This document shows, one piece after another, positions 45,210 to 54,043 of a stretch of 64,000 nucleotides of DNA. The notes under the pieces were generated by a model. That model did not search any database. It worked only from the letters and a program-made list of their open reading frames with translations, and was not told where the DNA came from. The DNA comes from a virus. The translations under genes and the position numbers were made by a program. The stretch lies in IMG/VR virus record IMGVR_UViG_3300042945_001831, positions 17,458-81,457 of that record. The stretch is one strand, 5' to 3'. Each line of letters starts with the position of its first letter. The stretch's first letter is position 1.

Positions 45210-47701
45210 GATTTTATACCAACGTCTATGAAAAATTTAATAAAATGTTGGTTCGTGGTTATGAGGACGGTAGGTATTTCCAATTAGAAGAAGAGTTTCA
45301 ACCAACTCTTTATGTGACTTCTAAAAAACAAAGTAAATACAAAACTCTTGATGGATTAAGTGTTGAACCAATTCAACCTGGAAAGATTTCTGATTGTAAG
45401 GAATTTTTAAAAAAATATGAAAATGTAGAAGGATTTACTGTTTATGGTAATGATAATTACAAAGCACAATATATTTCTGAAACTTATCCAGAAGATGAAA
45501 TTAAGTTTGATATTAAAAAAATTCGTCTCGTAACAATCGACATTGAGGTTGCATCAGAGAATGGATTTCCAAATGTATTTGATTGTGCAGAAGAACTTCT
45601 AGCAATCACATTACAAAATTATTCAACAAAGAATATCATTTGTTTTGCTTCTCGTCCTTATGTTAATACTCGCAAAGATGTAGTATATGTCGAATGTAGA
45701 GATGAAATTGATTTAATTCAGCACTTTCTTGCATTTTGGGAAAGAGAAACTCCTGATGTGATTACAGGTTGGAACTGTGAGTTGTATGATATTCCTTATA
45801 TTGCCGGAAGAATTGATAGAATTCTTGGCGAAAAAGAAGCACGTCGTCTTTCTCCTTGGGGAAATATTCACAAACGAGAACTTGTAATTAAGGGAAGGGA
45901 TCAAATCTTTTATGAGGTTTCTGGAATATCGATTATTGATTACCTTGACCTTTATAAGAAATTTACTTATAAAGCACAGGAATCTTATCGTCTAGACCAT
46001 ATTGCGAATGTGGAACTAGGTCAAAAAAAATTAGACCACTCTGAGTTTGAGACCTTTAAGGATTTTTATACAAAAGATTGGCAAAAATTTATTGATTATA
46101 ATATTCGAGACGTAGAACTTGTAGATCAATTAGAAGACAAGATGAAACTTATCGAACTATGTTTTACGATGGCTTATGACGCAAAAATAAATTTTAATGA
46201 TGTGTTCTTTCAGGTAAGAACTTGGGATGCAATCATTTATAACTATTTAAAAAAAAGAAACATTGTCATTCCTCCTAAAGATCGTTCGGAAAAGAGTGAT
46301 AAATTTGCGGGGGCATATGTTAAGGAACCAAAACCTGGAAAGTATGATTATGTAGTAAGTTTCGATTTGAATTCACTTTATCCGCATTTAATTATGCAAT
46401 ATAATATCTCACCAGAAACTTTGATTGATGCAAGACACCCAAGTGCAACAGTAGATAAAATTTTGAATAAAGAATTGGATCTTTCTGATTATAAAGACTA
46501 TGCAGTATGCCCGAATGGTGCGATGTATCGTAAAGACGTTCGTGGTTTTCTTCCAGAACTAATGGAGAAAATGTATAATGACCGTGTAATTTTTAAGAAA
46601 AAAATGTTGGAGGCAAAACAACAATATGAAAAGTCAAAGACGAAAGAATTAGAAAGGGAAATTTCAAGATGCAACAATATCCAAATGGCAAAAAAGATTT
46701 CTCTTAATAGTGCTTATGGTGCTATTGGAAATCAGTATTTCAGGTATTATAAACTATCAAATGCTGAAGCAATTACAATGTCTGGGCAAGTTTCCATTCG
46801 TTGGATTGAACGTAAAATGAATTCATATTTAAACAAAATTCTTAAAACAAATGATGTTGACTATGTTATTGCTTCAGATACTGATTCTATTTACCTTAAT
46901 ATGGGTCCTTTTGTTGAGACTGTATACAAGGGAAGAGAGAAAACTACTGAAGAAATTGTTGGGTTCCTTGATAAGGTCTGTGCGATGGAATTTGAAAAAT
47001 ATATTGAGAGTTCTTACCAAGAACTGGCTGACTATGTGAATGCATACGACCAGAAAATGCAAATGAAACGGGAAAATATTGCCGACCGTGGAATTTGGAC
47101 TGCCAAGAAACGTTATATCTTGAATGTCTGGGATAGTGAAGGTGTTCGTTATGATGAACCTAAATTAAAAATTATGGGATTGGAAGCAGTTAAATCTTCT
47201 ACTCCTGCACCTTGTCGTCAAAAGATTAAAGATGCTCTTAAAATTGTAATGACCAAAACTGAAGATGAAATGATATCTTTTATAGATAATTTCCGTAAAC
47301 AATTTAATAAACTTTCTCCAGAAGAAATTTCATTTCCACGTTCAATTAATGACGTTGATAAACATAAATGTTCATCAAATCTTTATAGTAAAGGAACTCC
47401 AATTCACGCAAGAGGAGCAATTCTTTATAATCATCTAATTAAAGAAAAGAAATTGGACAAGAAATATGCAAAAATTCAAAATGGCGAGAAGATTAAATTT
47501 TGTTATTTGAAACTTCCAAATCCAATTCGTGAGAATGTAATTTCTTATATTCAAGAATTCCCTAAAGAATTTGGATTAGACAAATACATTGATTATGACC
47601 TACAATTCAGTAAAGCATTTTTGGAACCAATGAAAGTAATTTTGGATGCAATTGAGTGGAATGTAGAAAAAAAAGTTAGTTTAGAATCATTTTTTGAATA
47701 G
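45206..47701 (+). CDS. 43: DNA polymerase gp43 (family B)
   Basis: Replicative polymerase with proofreading exonuclease. 831 residues (T4 898). Exo I LVTIDIEVAS (Asp112, Glu114, the same numbering as in T4), Exo II WNCELYDIPYI, Exo III YNIRDVELVD, polymerase motif A FDLNSLYPHLIMQ (Asp387), motif B KKISLNSAYGAIGNQYFR and motif C ASDTDSIYLN (Asp558, Asp560). The C-terminal end AIEWNVEKKVSLESFFE carries a plausible clamp-binding tail (SLESFF). No intein or intron interrupts it. It is coupled upstream by ATGA and followed after 9 bases by uvsX. Confidence 0.97.
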   Translation: MRFYTNVYEKFNKMLVRGYEDGRYFQLEEEFQPTLYVTSKKQSKYKTLDGLSVEPIQPGKISDCKEFLKKYENVEGFTVYGNDNYKAQYISETYPEDEIKFDIKKIRLVTIDIEVASENGFPNVFDCAEELLAITLQNYSTKNIICFASRPYVNTRKDVVYVECRDEIDLIQHFLAFWERETPDVITGWNCELYDIPYIAGRIDRILGEKEARRLSPWGNIHKRELVIKGRDQIFYEVSGISIIDYLDLYKKFTYKAQESYRLDHIANVELGQKKLDHSEFETFKDFYTKDWQKFIDYNIRDVELVDQLEDKMKLIELCFTMAYDAKINFNDVFFQVRTWDAIIYNYLKKRNIVIPPKDRSEKSDKFAGAYVKEPKPGKYDYVVSFDLNSLYPHLIMQYNISPETLIDARHPSATVDKILNKELDLSDYKDYAVCPNGAMYRKDVRGFLPELMEKMYNDRVIFKKKMLEAKQQYEKSKTKELEREISRCNNIQMAKKISLNSAYGAIGNQYFRYYKLSNAEAITMSGQVSIRWIERKMNSYLNKILKTNDVDYVIASDTDSIYLNMGPFVETVYKGREKTTEEIVGFLDKVCAMEFEKYIESSYQELADYVNAYDQKMQMKRENIADRGIWTAKKRYILNVWDSEGVRYDEPKLKIMGLEAVKSSTPAPCRQKIKDALKIVMTKTEDEMISFIDNFRKQFNKLSPEEISFPRSINDVDKHKCSSNLYSKGTPIHARGAILYNHLIKEKKLDKKYAKIQNGEKIKFCYLKLPNPIRENVISYIQEFPKEFGLDKYIDYDLQFSKAFLEPMKVILDAIEWNVEKKVSLESFFE

Positions 47702-47710
47702 GAAAAAATT

Positions 47711-48715
47711 ATGGATTTTTTAAAAGATATTGTAAAAGAAATTGGTGGAGAATACACACAACTTGCGGCAGATATTGACGAGACTGAATCATATGTGGAC
47801 ACGGGTTCGTACATATTTAATGCTCTTGTATCTGGGAGTATCTTTGGTGGTGTATCTGGTAATAAAATCACTGCAATCGCAGGTGAAAGTTCTACTGGAA
47901 AAACTTTCTTCTCTCTCGCCGTTGTTAAAAATTTCCTTGACAATAATCCTACTGGATATTGTCTGTATTTTGATACTGAAGCAGCAATCACTAAATCCCT
48001 CTTGGAGAGTCGCGGCATCGACACATCAAGGCTTGTCGTGGTTAATGTTGTCACCGTAGAAGAGTTTCGTGGTAAGGCATTAAAAGCAGTTGACCTTTAT
48101 ATGAAGAAACCAGAAGTAGAACGCAGTCCTTGTATGTTTGTTCTAGATTCTCTTGGTATGCTTTCAACCAGTAAAGAGATCAATGATGCTCTGAATGACA
48201 AAGAAGTTAGGGATATGACAAAATCCCAACTGATTAAAGGTGCATTTCGTATGCTTACTCTGAAGTTGGGTCAGGCAAATATTCCTATGATCGTTACTAA
48301 TCATACCTATGATGTCATTGGTTCTTATGTTCCTACCAAAGAGATGGGTGGTGGTAGTGGACTTAAGTATGCTGCTTCTACCATCATTTATCTTTCAAAG
48401 AAAAAAGAGAAAGATGGAACAGAAGTCATTGGAAATATTATCAAGGCAAAGACTGCAAAGTCGCGTTTAAGTAAAGAGAATCAGGAAGTTGAAATTCGTC
48501 TTTTCTATGATGAACGTGGTCTTGATAGGTATTATGGTCTGCTTGAATTGGGTGAACTTGGTGGAATTTGGAAAAATGTTGCGGGTAGATACGAAATGGA
48601 TGGTAAGAAAATTTATGCAAAACAAATCCTTGCAGAACCAGAAAAATATTTTACTCCAGAAGTAATGCAAGCACTTGACGAAATTTCAAGAAAAGAGTTT
48701 AGTTATGGTGTATGA
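47711..48715 (+). CDS. uvsX: RecA-like recombinase UvsX
   Basis: Strand-exchange protein for recombination-dependent replication. 334 residues (T4 391). Walker [17 protein letters not shown] (Gly58-Thr65), [11 protein letters not shown], Walker [14 protein letters not shown] and the DNA-binding loop region ETGG-like [20 protein letters not shown] are in order. GGAAAA (47701-47706) is the likely ribosome binding site. It partners with UvsY, encoded at 34014. The stop overlaps the following oxygenase gene by ATGA. Confidence 0.95.
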   Translation: MDFLKDIVKEIGGEYTQLAADIDETESYVDTGSYIFNALVSGSIFGGVSGNKITAIAGESSTGKTFFSLAVVKNFLDNNPTGYCLYFDTEAAITKSLLESRGIDTSRLVVVNVVTVEEFRGKALKAVDLYMKKPEVERSPCMFVLDSLGMLSTSKEINDALNDKEVRDMTKSQLIKGAFRMLTLKLGQANIPMIVTNHTYDVIGSYVPTKEMGGGSGLKYAASTIIYLSKKKEKDGTEVIGNIIKAKTAKSRLSKENQEVEIRLFYDERGLDRYYGLLELGELGGIWKNVAGRYEMDGKKIYAKQILAEPEKYFTPEVMQALDEISRKEFSYGV

Positions 48716-49257
48716 AAAACATCAGAATTATAAAAACTGGTATTGATATATCCAAGATACTAGAACAACTCAAACAGTACCCAGAAGATTGGGGATCTCA
48801 AAAAAAAATTAAAGGAACCGAACAGTTAGATCCCAAAAAATATATTACAACTGTTGATATTCTTCAATTGATAATGGGTGGAATAGAAAATCAAGGTCAA
48901 TATGTTGGAAATTCTGAAATTTGCATTCAAACACCTGCATATGAAAAGCACACAGAGATTCTTAAATTTTTAAAGACATATTTTAAGAAGATTCGTCGTT
49001 GTGCTTTTCTTTCTTTGCCTATTGGTGAAATTGTTGGAACTCATATTGATGAGGGAACTTACTATCTCACAAAAGATAGATATCATCTTTCCATTCAGGG
49101 AAAATACAAGTATACTGTTGGGGATGAAACTGTGATTGTTGAACCTGGAACTTTCTTTTGGTTTAATAATAAACTTCCCCATAGTGCTGAAAATATTGGT
49201 GATGAAGTTAGAATTACTTTTGTGTTCGATGCTCCACATCACAAACGAAATCCATAG
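48712..49257 (+). CDS. 2OG-Fe(II) oxygenase, Asp/Asn hydroxylase-like
   Basis: 181 residues. The C-terminal half has a double-stranded beta-helix pattern: [15 protein letters not shown] (iron ligands His111 and Asp113), [40 protein letters not shown] (distal His157) and [12 protein letters not shown] (Arg167 region for 2-oxoglutarate). This fits the aspartyl/asparaginyl beta-hydroxylase-like branch. Many cyanophages carry 2OG oxygenases of unknown substrate. It is embedded between uvsX and helicase gene 41 with an ATGA overlap, so it is expressed with the replisome genes. The substrate is unknown. Confidence 0.75.
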   Translation: MKNIRIIKTGIDISKILEQLKQYPEDWGSQKKIKGTEQLDPKKYITTVDILQLIMGGIENQGQYVGNSEICIQTPAYEKHTEILKFLKTYFKKIRRCAFLSLPIGEIVGTHIDEGTYYLTKDRYHLSIQGKYKYTVGDETVIVEPGTFFWFNNKLPHSAENIGDEVRITFVFDAPHHKRNP

Positions 49258-49268
49258 TTAGAGGAGTA

Positions 49269-50645
49269 ATGGAAAAAGTCGAAACTACTATTTTGAGAAA
49301 TTTACTTTTCAATAATGATTATTGTAGAAAAGTATTACCTTTTATTAAAAATGAATATTTTGAAAACCTTCACGAGAAAGTAGTTTTTGAAGAGATTTGT
49401 AAATTTATTGTTGCTTATGAACAACTAGCAACCAAAGAAGTTCTTTTGATTGAAACAGAAAAAAGAACTGATATTACAGAAGATACTTACAAAATTATTT
49501 GTGATTATATTTCTAAACTTGATGATACACCGGCAGATAAACAATGGTTAGTAGATACTACTGAAAAGTGGTGTAAAGACCGAGCAATTTATCTTGCTCT
49601 TATGGAAAGTATTAAAATTGCTGATGGACAAGATGAAAAGAAGTCTAGAGATTCCATTCCAACAATTTTACAAGAAGCACTTTCTATTGGATTTGATAGC
49701 CACATTGGACATGATTACCTAAAAGATTACCAAGAACGATATGACTCTTATCACAGGAAAGAAGACAAAATCCCATTTGATTTGGAATATTTTAACAAAA
49801 TTACCAAAGGGGGCATCCCTAGTAAAACTCTTAACATCGCACTTGCTGGTACGGGTGTCGGGAAATCTTTATTCATGTGCCATGTGGCTAGCTCCGTCTT
49901 GCTCCAAGGACGGAACGTATTGTACATTACGCTTGAGATGGCAGAAGAAAAAATTGCTGAACGAATTGACGCAAATCTTTTAAATGTGAATATTAAAGAT
50001 ATTGAAACATTGCCAAAAATGATGTTTGATACAAAAGTAAATAATATTGCAAAAAAGACACAAGGAACTTTAATTATTAAAGAATATCCAACTGCTTCCG
50101 CACACGCAGGACATTTTAGAGCACTTCTAAATGAACTCTCTCTTAAGAAATCATTTAAACCTGATATTATTTTTATTGACTACCTTAATATTTGTGGATC
50201 CTCAAGATATAAGAGTAATTTTTCAGTTAATTCTTATTCGTATGTCAAAGCAATTGCAGAGGAACTTCGTGGTCTTGCAGTTGAATCAAATGTTCCAATT
50301 GTTTCGGCTACCCAGACTACTCGTAGTGGTTTTTCTAGCTCTGATCCTGACCTTACTGATACTAGTGAGTCCTTTGGTCTCCCTGCTACTGCTGATCTTA
50401 TGTTTGCCCTTATTAGCACAGAAGAGTTGGAACAACTTGGGCAGATTATGGTAAAACAATTGAAGAATCGTTATAATGATCCAACAATGAATAAAAGATT
50501 CGTAGTTGGTATTGATAGAGCAAAAATGCGTCTTTATGATGTGGAGCAAAGTGCTCAAAAGGATATACTTGACTCAGGACAGGAAGAAGAGTATACTTAT
50601 GAAGAATCTAAAAAAACAGACAAATTCTCAGGATTTAAATTTTAA
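49269..50645 (+). CDS. 41: Replicative helicase gp41 (DnaB type)
   Basis: Hexameric 5'-3' helicase that works with primase gp61. 458 residues (T4 475). N-terminal domain, then FDLEYFNKITKGGIPSKTLN, Walker A ALAGTGVGKSLFMCHV (Gly194-Ser200), YITLEMAEEKIAERI, Walker B IIFIDYLNICGS, and VSATQTTRSGFSSSDPDLTD, then the C-terminal motif. The TRSGF/SSSD point, where split inteins are known in metagenomic gp41 genes, is uninterrupted here. Two short GC-rich, GC3-shifted patches occur around the Walker A (49801-49920) and around that site (50300-50400). GAGGAG (49260-49265) is the ribosome binding site. Confidence 0.95.
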   Translation: MEKVETTILRNLLFNNDYCRKVLPFIKNEYFENLHEKVVFEEICKFIVAYEQLATKEVLLIETEKRTDITEDTYKIICDYISKLDDTPADKQWLVDTTEKWCKDRAIYLALMESIKIADGQDEKKSRDSIPTILQEALSIGFDSHIGHDYLKDYQERYDSYHRKEDKIPFDLEYFNKITKGGIPSKTLNIALAGTGVGKSLFMCHVASSVLLQGRNVLYITLEMAEEKIAERIDANLLNVNIKDIETLPKMMFDTKVNNIAKKTQGTLIIKEYPTASAHAGHFRALLNELSLKKSFKPDIIFIDYLNICGSSRYKSNFSVNSYSYVKAIAEELRGLAVESNVPIVSATQTTRSGFSSSDPDLTDTSESFGLPATADLMFALISTEELEQLGQIMVKQLKNRYNDPTMNKRFVVGIDRAKMRLYDVEQSAQKDILDSGQEEEYTYEESKKTDKFSGFKF

Positions 50646-50649
50646 CAAT

Positions 50650-51060
50650 ATGACACAACGAATTGACTTTGATAAATATCAAAACTTTGTAGATGCAGTA
50701 ACATCTGATGCTTCTAAAGATTTTGTAGCACTTGCTGATCGTCTAGTTGCTCTGGATGAAAAAGGTGCAAACATTGAGCGTCTTTTGACTGCTGGTGTTG
50801 GCATTAATGCTGAAGGCGGTGAGTTTCTAGAAATTGTAAAAAAACTAGTTTTTCAAGGTAAATCTTGGAATGATGAGAATCGCACACATCTAATCAAAGA
50901 ACTTGGTGATATTATGTGGTATGTTGCCCAAGCTTGTATTGCTCTTAATGTTTCTTTTGATGATGTAATTCAGACAAATATTGATAAACTGATGAAGCGT
51001 TATCCAGATGGATTCTTTGATGTTTATTACAGTGAAAATCGTGAAACAGGAGACATCTAA
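50650..51060 (+). CDS. mazG: MazG-like nucleotide pyrophosphohydrolase
   Basis: Hydrolyses nucleoside triphosphates to monophosphates; in cyanophages it was proposed to recycle host DNA or change ppGpp levels. 136 residues from the ATG at 50650, 4 bases after gp41; a longer upstream frame overlaps gp41 and is rejected. Metal-binding motifs of the all-alpha NTP-PPase fold are present: EGGEFLEIVKK (Glu55, Glu58) and ELGDIMWYVAQ (Glu84, Asp87). The helix with SFDDVIQTNIDKLMKRYPDG is typical of the fold. The stop overlaps the next start. Confidence 0.9.
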   Translation: MTQRIDFDKYQNFVDAVTSDASKDFVALADRLVALDEKGANIERLLTAGVGINAEGGEFLEIVKKLVFQGKSWNDENRTHLIKELGDIMWYVAQACIALNVSFDDVIQTNIDKLMKRYPDGFFDVYYSENRETGDI

Positions 51061-51239
51061 TGGCAAAAGCAGTATCTATTAAAATTGATGTTCGTGCTGC
51101 TGCGGCAGTTCGTCAAATCTTGTTTGATGCACAAAAAGGATATACTTATGATGAGGGTTCTGTTCCTCCTCGTATTGTTGATATTCGTAATGTGATTTCA
51201 GATCTTGATTCAAAAATTGAAGAACAAGTAAAAGAATAA
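51060..51239 (+). CDS. Small conserved hypothetical after MazG
   Basis: 59 residues, start at the ATG sharing the last base of the mazG stop (TAATG). The sequence AKAVSIKIDVRAAAAVRQIL, then FDAQKGYTYDEGSVPPRIVD and IRNVISDLDSKIEEQVKE is mostly helical with one loop. No known domain is recognised. The coding call rests on the tight coupling, good codon pattern and the terminator directly behind it. Similar small proteins near mazG occur in cyanophages. Function unknown. Confidence 0.6.
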   Translation: MAKAVSIKIDVRAAAAVRQILFDAQKGYTYDEGSVPPRIVDIRNVISDLDSKIEEQVKE

Positions 51240-51243
51240 ATTG

Positions 51244-51281
51244 ATCTCCTCTTTCTAAATATAAGAAAGAGGAGATTTTTT
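51244..51281 (+). terminator. Rho-independent terminator closing the gp43-gp41 operon
   Basis: Perfect 13-bp stem ATCTCCTCTTTCT/AGAAAGAGGAGAT (51244-51256 and 51264-51276) with a 7-base loop and a T run after it. It separates the replication block from the next late block. Confidence 0.92.
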
Positions 51282-51283
51282 GT

Positions 51284-52822
51284 ATGGCATTGCCCGCAGC
51301 AGAAATTATCAATGAAACAATGTGGGTAATCTATTTTTTGGTTGCTAAAAAATCTTCAAATTTTGTACTTAAAGGTACAAATATAGATGAAAATTTTATG
51401 ATTGATATTTTTGAATCCAAAGGAAAATTGTCTGGATTCATTAAAGATTATGGATTTAGCCAACAACTATCTGGATTGAGATCTGAAATTTCAAACATAG
51501 ATTCTAAAGTGAATTCTAAAGATGCAAAAAAATATTTTTCAGAAAATGGTTGGCACGATGCTTTGCAATCTCAAGTAAAAAATTTAATTAAAAATCAAAA
51601 AATATCATTTATTGATAAATTAAAAATAGTAAGACAAACTGATTTTTATGAGATGAGTGATATTAAAGAGTTTTTATCAAAAGTTTGGAAAATTTTTAAA
51701 TTTTCTGCAGCTTACGATAGATGGAATCCATCTGATGTTTGGTTTTATAGTGATATTGCCATTAGGGAGATAAAAGATTATATTAAACTGACATCGGTAA
51801 ATAAACAAGAAACAAATTTTTTACAAGATAGAATTAAAAAAAATCTAGCTATAGATGACATTGCGGGTTTAAATAAACTTATACTAAAACTTTATGAAGA
51901 AAAAAAATTAGCTCCAATTTCACTTAAAAAATCAACATTAAATAAAGGAGTTTATTCTTCTAGGATAGGATTAGTTAATGTTCCTCAAAATGATATGGGA
52001 AGACCAACCCCACCAAAAGTAACAGAAAAACAAGATCCAATAAAATTATATCCAAACAAATATATTTCTGGTGGAGTTCGTGGGTCCAAGGGAACAAATC
52101 TTAAATATGATATTGAAATAGATCAAGTAATTTTAGATATGGATGGTAACAAAAAATATAAAAGAGAAACAGATTCTGTAGTTTACGATGACAAAGGAAA
52201 AGTATTGGTTGTAACAAAAGAAGACAAATTTATAGAAGCTCAAGGTGGATCTTTTGGTATGAAAGATGCAGAAAAAGTTGTATATACTGCATCAGGTAGC
52301 AGAGAGATTAAAAAAATTAGAAGAGATGTGTTCAAAAAATCATTATCAAGTGATCTCATAAGCCAAGGTGAAATGATTGGAAAAACTTATGAAGATAAAT
52401 TAAAAAATTCTTATAATTATATTGAAGGAATGTCAAATGTTTTAGAACCATCTACTAAAAATAAAAAATTGGCATTTTCTGTTGCTGAAATTAATAATAA
52501 TCAAAATATGAAGGATAAAAAAGTATATGAGGAAGTACAAAATAAACTTGAAATTGCTCTTGCGGTAAAAAATTCTGGAAAAGAAGATGAAGTTATTTTG
52601 GATTTGTGGTCTGCTATAACAAGCAAAGGAATTACAAATAGAAAAGATTATGAAAGAATGGTTGAGAGAATTGGATATGGAATATATAATAGATCAAAAA
52701 AATCAGGACAAAAACAATTAACTCAAAAAGAAGCGGATGAATTAGCAAAACAATCATTGAGAGCAACAATAATGGGAAATCAATCTAAAGTTCCTGGTTC
52801 ATTTCATATCAAATTATATTGA
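51284..52822 (+). CDS. Unrecognised 512-residue protein at start of accessory late block
   Basis: No family is recognised with confidence. The N-terminus (ALPAAEIINETMWVIYFLVA) is hydrophobic but not a clear signal peptide. A motif KFSAAYDRWNPSDVWFYSD (about residues 140-160), the W-x-PSD-x-W type, occurs in various large-phage hypotheticals. The middle (about 265-335) is beta-rich and Lys-rich, the C-terminal third helical, ending VPGSFHIKLY. The start lies only a few bases after the terminator stem with no obvious promoter, so expression may come from an undetected signal. The next genes carry capsid targeting sequences, so a virion-internal protein is a guess. Confidence 0.6.
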   Translation: MALPAAEIINETMWVIYFLVAKKSSNFVLKGTNIDENFMIDIFESKGKLSGFIKDYGFSQQLSGLRSEISNIDSKVNSKDAKKYFSENGWHDALQSQVKNLIKNQKISFIDKLKIVRQTDFYEMSDIKEFLSKVWKIFKFSAAYDRWNPSDVWFYSDIAIREIKDYIKLTSVNKQETNFLQDRIKKNLAIDDIAGLNKLILKLYEEKKLAPISLKKSTLNKGVYSSRIGLVNVPQNDMGRPTPPKVTEKQDPIKLYPNKYISGGVRGSKGTNLKYDIEIDQVILDMDGNKKYKRETDSVVYDDKGKVLVVTKEDKFIEAQGGSFGMKDAEKVVYTASGSREIKKIRRDVFKKSLSSDLISQGEMIGKTYEDKLKNSYNYIEGMSNVLEPSTKNKKLAFSVAEINNNQNMKDKKVYEEVQNKLEIALAVKNSGKEDEVILDLWSAITSKGITNRKDYERMVERIGYGIYNRSKKSGQKQLTQKEADELAKQSLRATIMGNQSKVPGSFHIKLY

Positions 52823-52829
52823 ATAAATA
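52822..52829 (+). promoter_or_regulatory. Weak late-promoter variant
   Basis: AATAAATA overlapping the stop of the previous gene, 18 bases before the gene at 52848. One mismatch to TATAAATA; support comes mainly from position. Confidence 0.35.
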
Positions 52830-52847
52830 ACTAAAAATCCTGTGTAG

Positions 52848-54038
52848 ATGAAAAGTTTTTCCCAATTTATTAAAGAAGCAGTAGAAACACTTGCATCTAC
52901 TGAAGCAAAGAATCGTGGTCTTAAGGGAGATGGTCACGGAGATTGGTATGATAAACAGGGCAATCTTGTAGCAAAAACTGTAGGTGGAAAGTTAAAATAT
53001 TTTGGTCAAGGTGGTGCTGGAACTCAACAACAACAAGCACCACCACAACAACAAGCAGCATCACAACAGCAGAAGGCAGCACCACAACAAGCAACGCAGC
53101 AACAAGAAGCAGAACCAGAACAAACTAATGGTGTTGCAATTGTAATTGGAAGATTTAATCCTCCATCTAAAAATCACGGAGCATTATTAAAAGCAGGATT
53201 TTCTCAAGCAAAAAGAAGAGGATTTGAGTATCGTATCTATCCAAGTCGGATTCAGGACGATAATACAAATCCATTAAATCCAAAATTAAAGATTTCTTAT
53301 ATGAAATCAATGTTTCCAGATTATGCTGATTATATTGTAGATAGTCAAGATTCAAAAACTATTTTTGATGTATTGGGATCTTTGTATGAAGATGGATATA
53401 CTGATGTCGTGATCGTTGCTGGACAGGATAGACTTGGTGAATTTCAAAGTCTTGTTCATAAGGGTGATGGGCAATCGTATCAATTCAATAATATTGAAGT
53501 TGTTACATCTGGAGTAAAAGATCCTGATAGTGAAGTAGAAACTGCTGGCTCCTCTGCTTTGATGAGAGCTGCTGCAGCAATTGAAGATTTTTCTAGATTT
53601 TCTACTGGACTTCCACCAACAATGAAAAAGGGAGAACAAAAAGAATTGTTTAATACTATTCGTAGATCTATGAATGTCCAAGAAGATACTGAAATATGGA
53701 GAATTGCACCAGAATTGGATTATGAAGGATTGAGGTGGAATTATAAGAATAAAGGTCTTTATGAAGTTGGTAATTTAATTGAAAATTTAAATAGTGGATT
53801 GATTGGTGAAGTAATTCGTCGTGGAACAAATTATTTGATTTGTGTTACCGAAGATGGGATAATGTTTAAAAATTGGTTGAAAGATGTTCGTGAAGTATAT
53901 GAAATTGGAACTGATGAATATAGAGCACATTTTCAAAAAGGAACTCCAGGACAAGACGTTGAATCATATACCAATGTGAGAATTAAACCTACAGTGCCAA
54001 AAAAATCTATAAATATCAATAGAAAAAGAAGTATCTAG
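52848..54038 (+). CDS. Nucleotidyltransferase-domain protein with capsid targeting sequence
   Basis: 396 residues. The first ten residues MKSFSQFIKE followed by Ala closely copy the T4 capsid targeting sequence MKTYQEFIAE/A, cut by gp21 after Glu10. This predicts packaging inside the head and delivery with DNA. Then come a short domain (GHGDWYDKQGNLVAKTVGGK), a Gln/Ala/Pro-rich linker (about 58-92) and a cytidylyltransferase/NMN adenylyltransferase-like domain. That domain has VIGRFNPPSKNHGALL (101-115), VVIVAGQDRLGEF and AGSSALMRAAA (ISSTxxR-like). The first His of the HxGH motif is replaced by Ser107, while His110 is kept. A C-terminal beta domain (about 280-365) follows. Substrate unknown; NAD or nucleotide metabolism is possible. 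Confidence 0.75.
   Translation: MKSFSQFIKEAVETLASTEAKNRGLKGDGHGDWYDKQGNLVAKTVGGKLKYFGQGGAGTQQQQAPPQQQAASQQQKAAPQQATQQQEAEPEQTNGVAIVIGRFNPPSKNHGALLKAGFSQAKRRGFEYRIYPSRIQDDNTNPLNPKLKISYMKSMFPDYADYIVDSQDSKTIFDVLGSLYEDGYTDVVIVAGQDRLGEFQSLVHKGDGQSYQFNNIEVVTSGVKDPDSEVETAGSSALMRAAAAIEDFSRFSTGLPPTMKKGEQKELFNTIRRSMNVQEDTEIWRIAPELDYEGLRWNYKNKGLYEVGNLIENLNSGLIGEVIRRGTNYLICVTEDGIMFKNWLKDVREVYEIGTDEYRAHFQKGTPGQDVESYTNVRIKPTVPKKSININRKRSI
54008..54015 (+). promoter_or_regulatory. T4-type late promoter inside the end of the previous gene
   Basis: Exact TATAAATA 28 bases upstream of the start at 54044. Its position is right for a late promoter even though it lies in coding sequence. Confidence 0.55.
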
Positions 54039-54043
54039 GTAAA

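Noticed and set aside
49269-50645. Possible split intein in helicase gene 41
   Set aside because: The frame is continuous through Walker A and the TRSGF/SSSD site; no intein blocks are present. Only the base composition is unusual.
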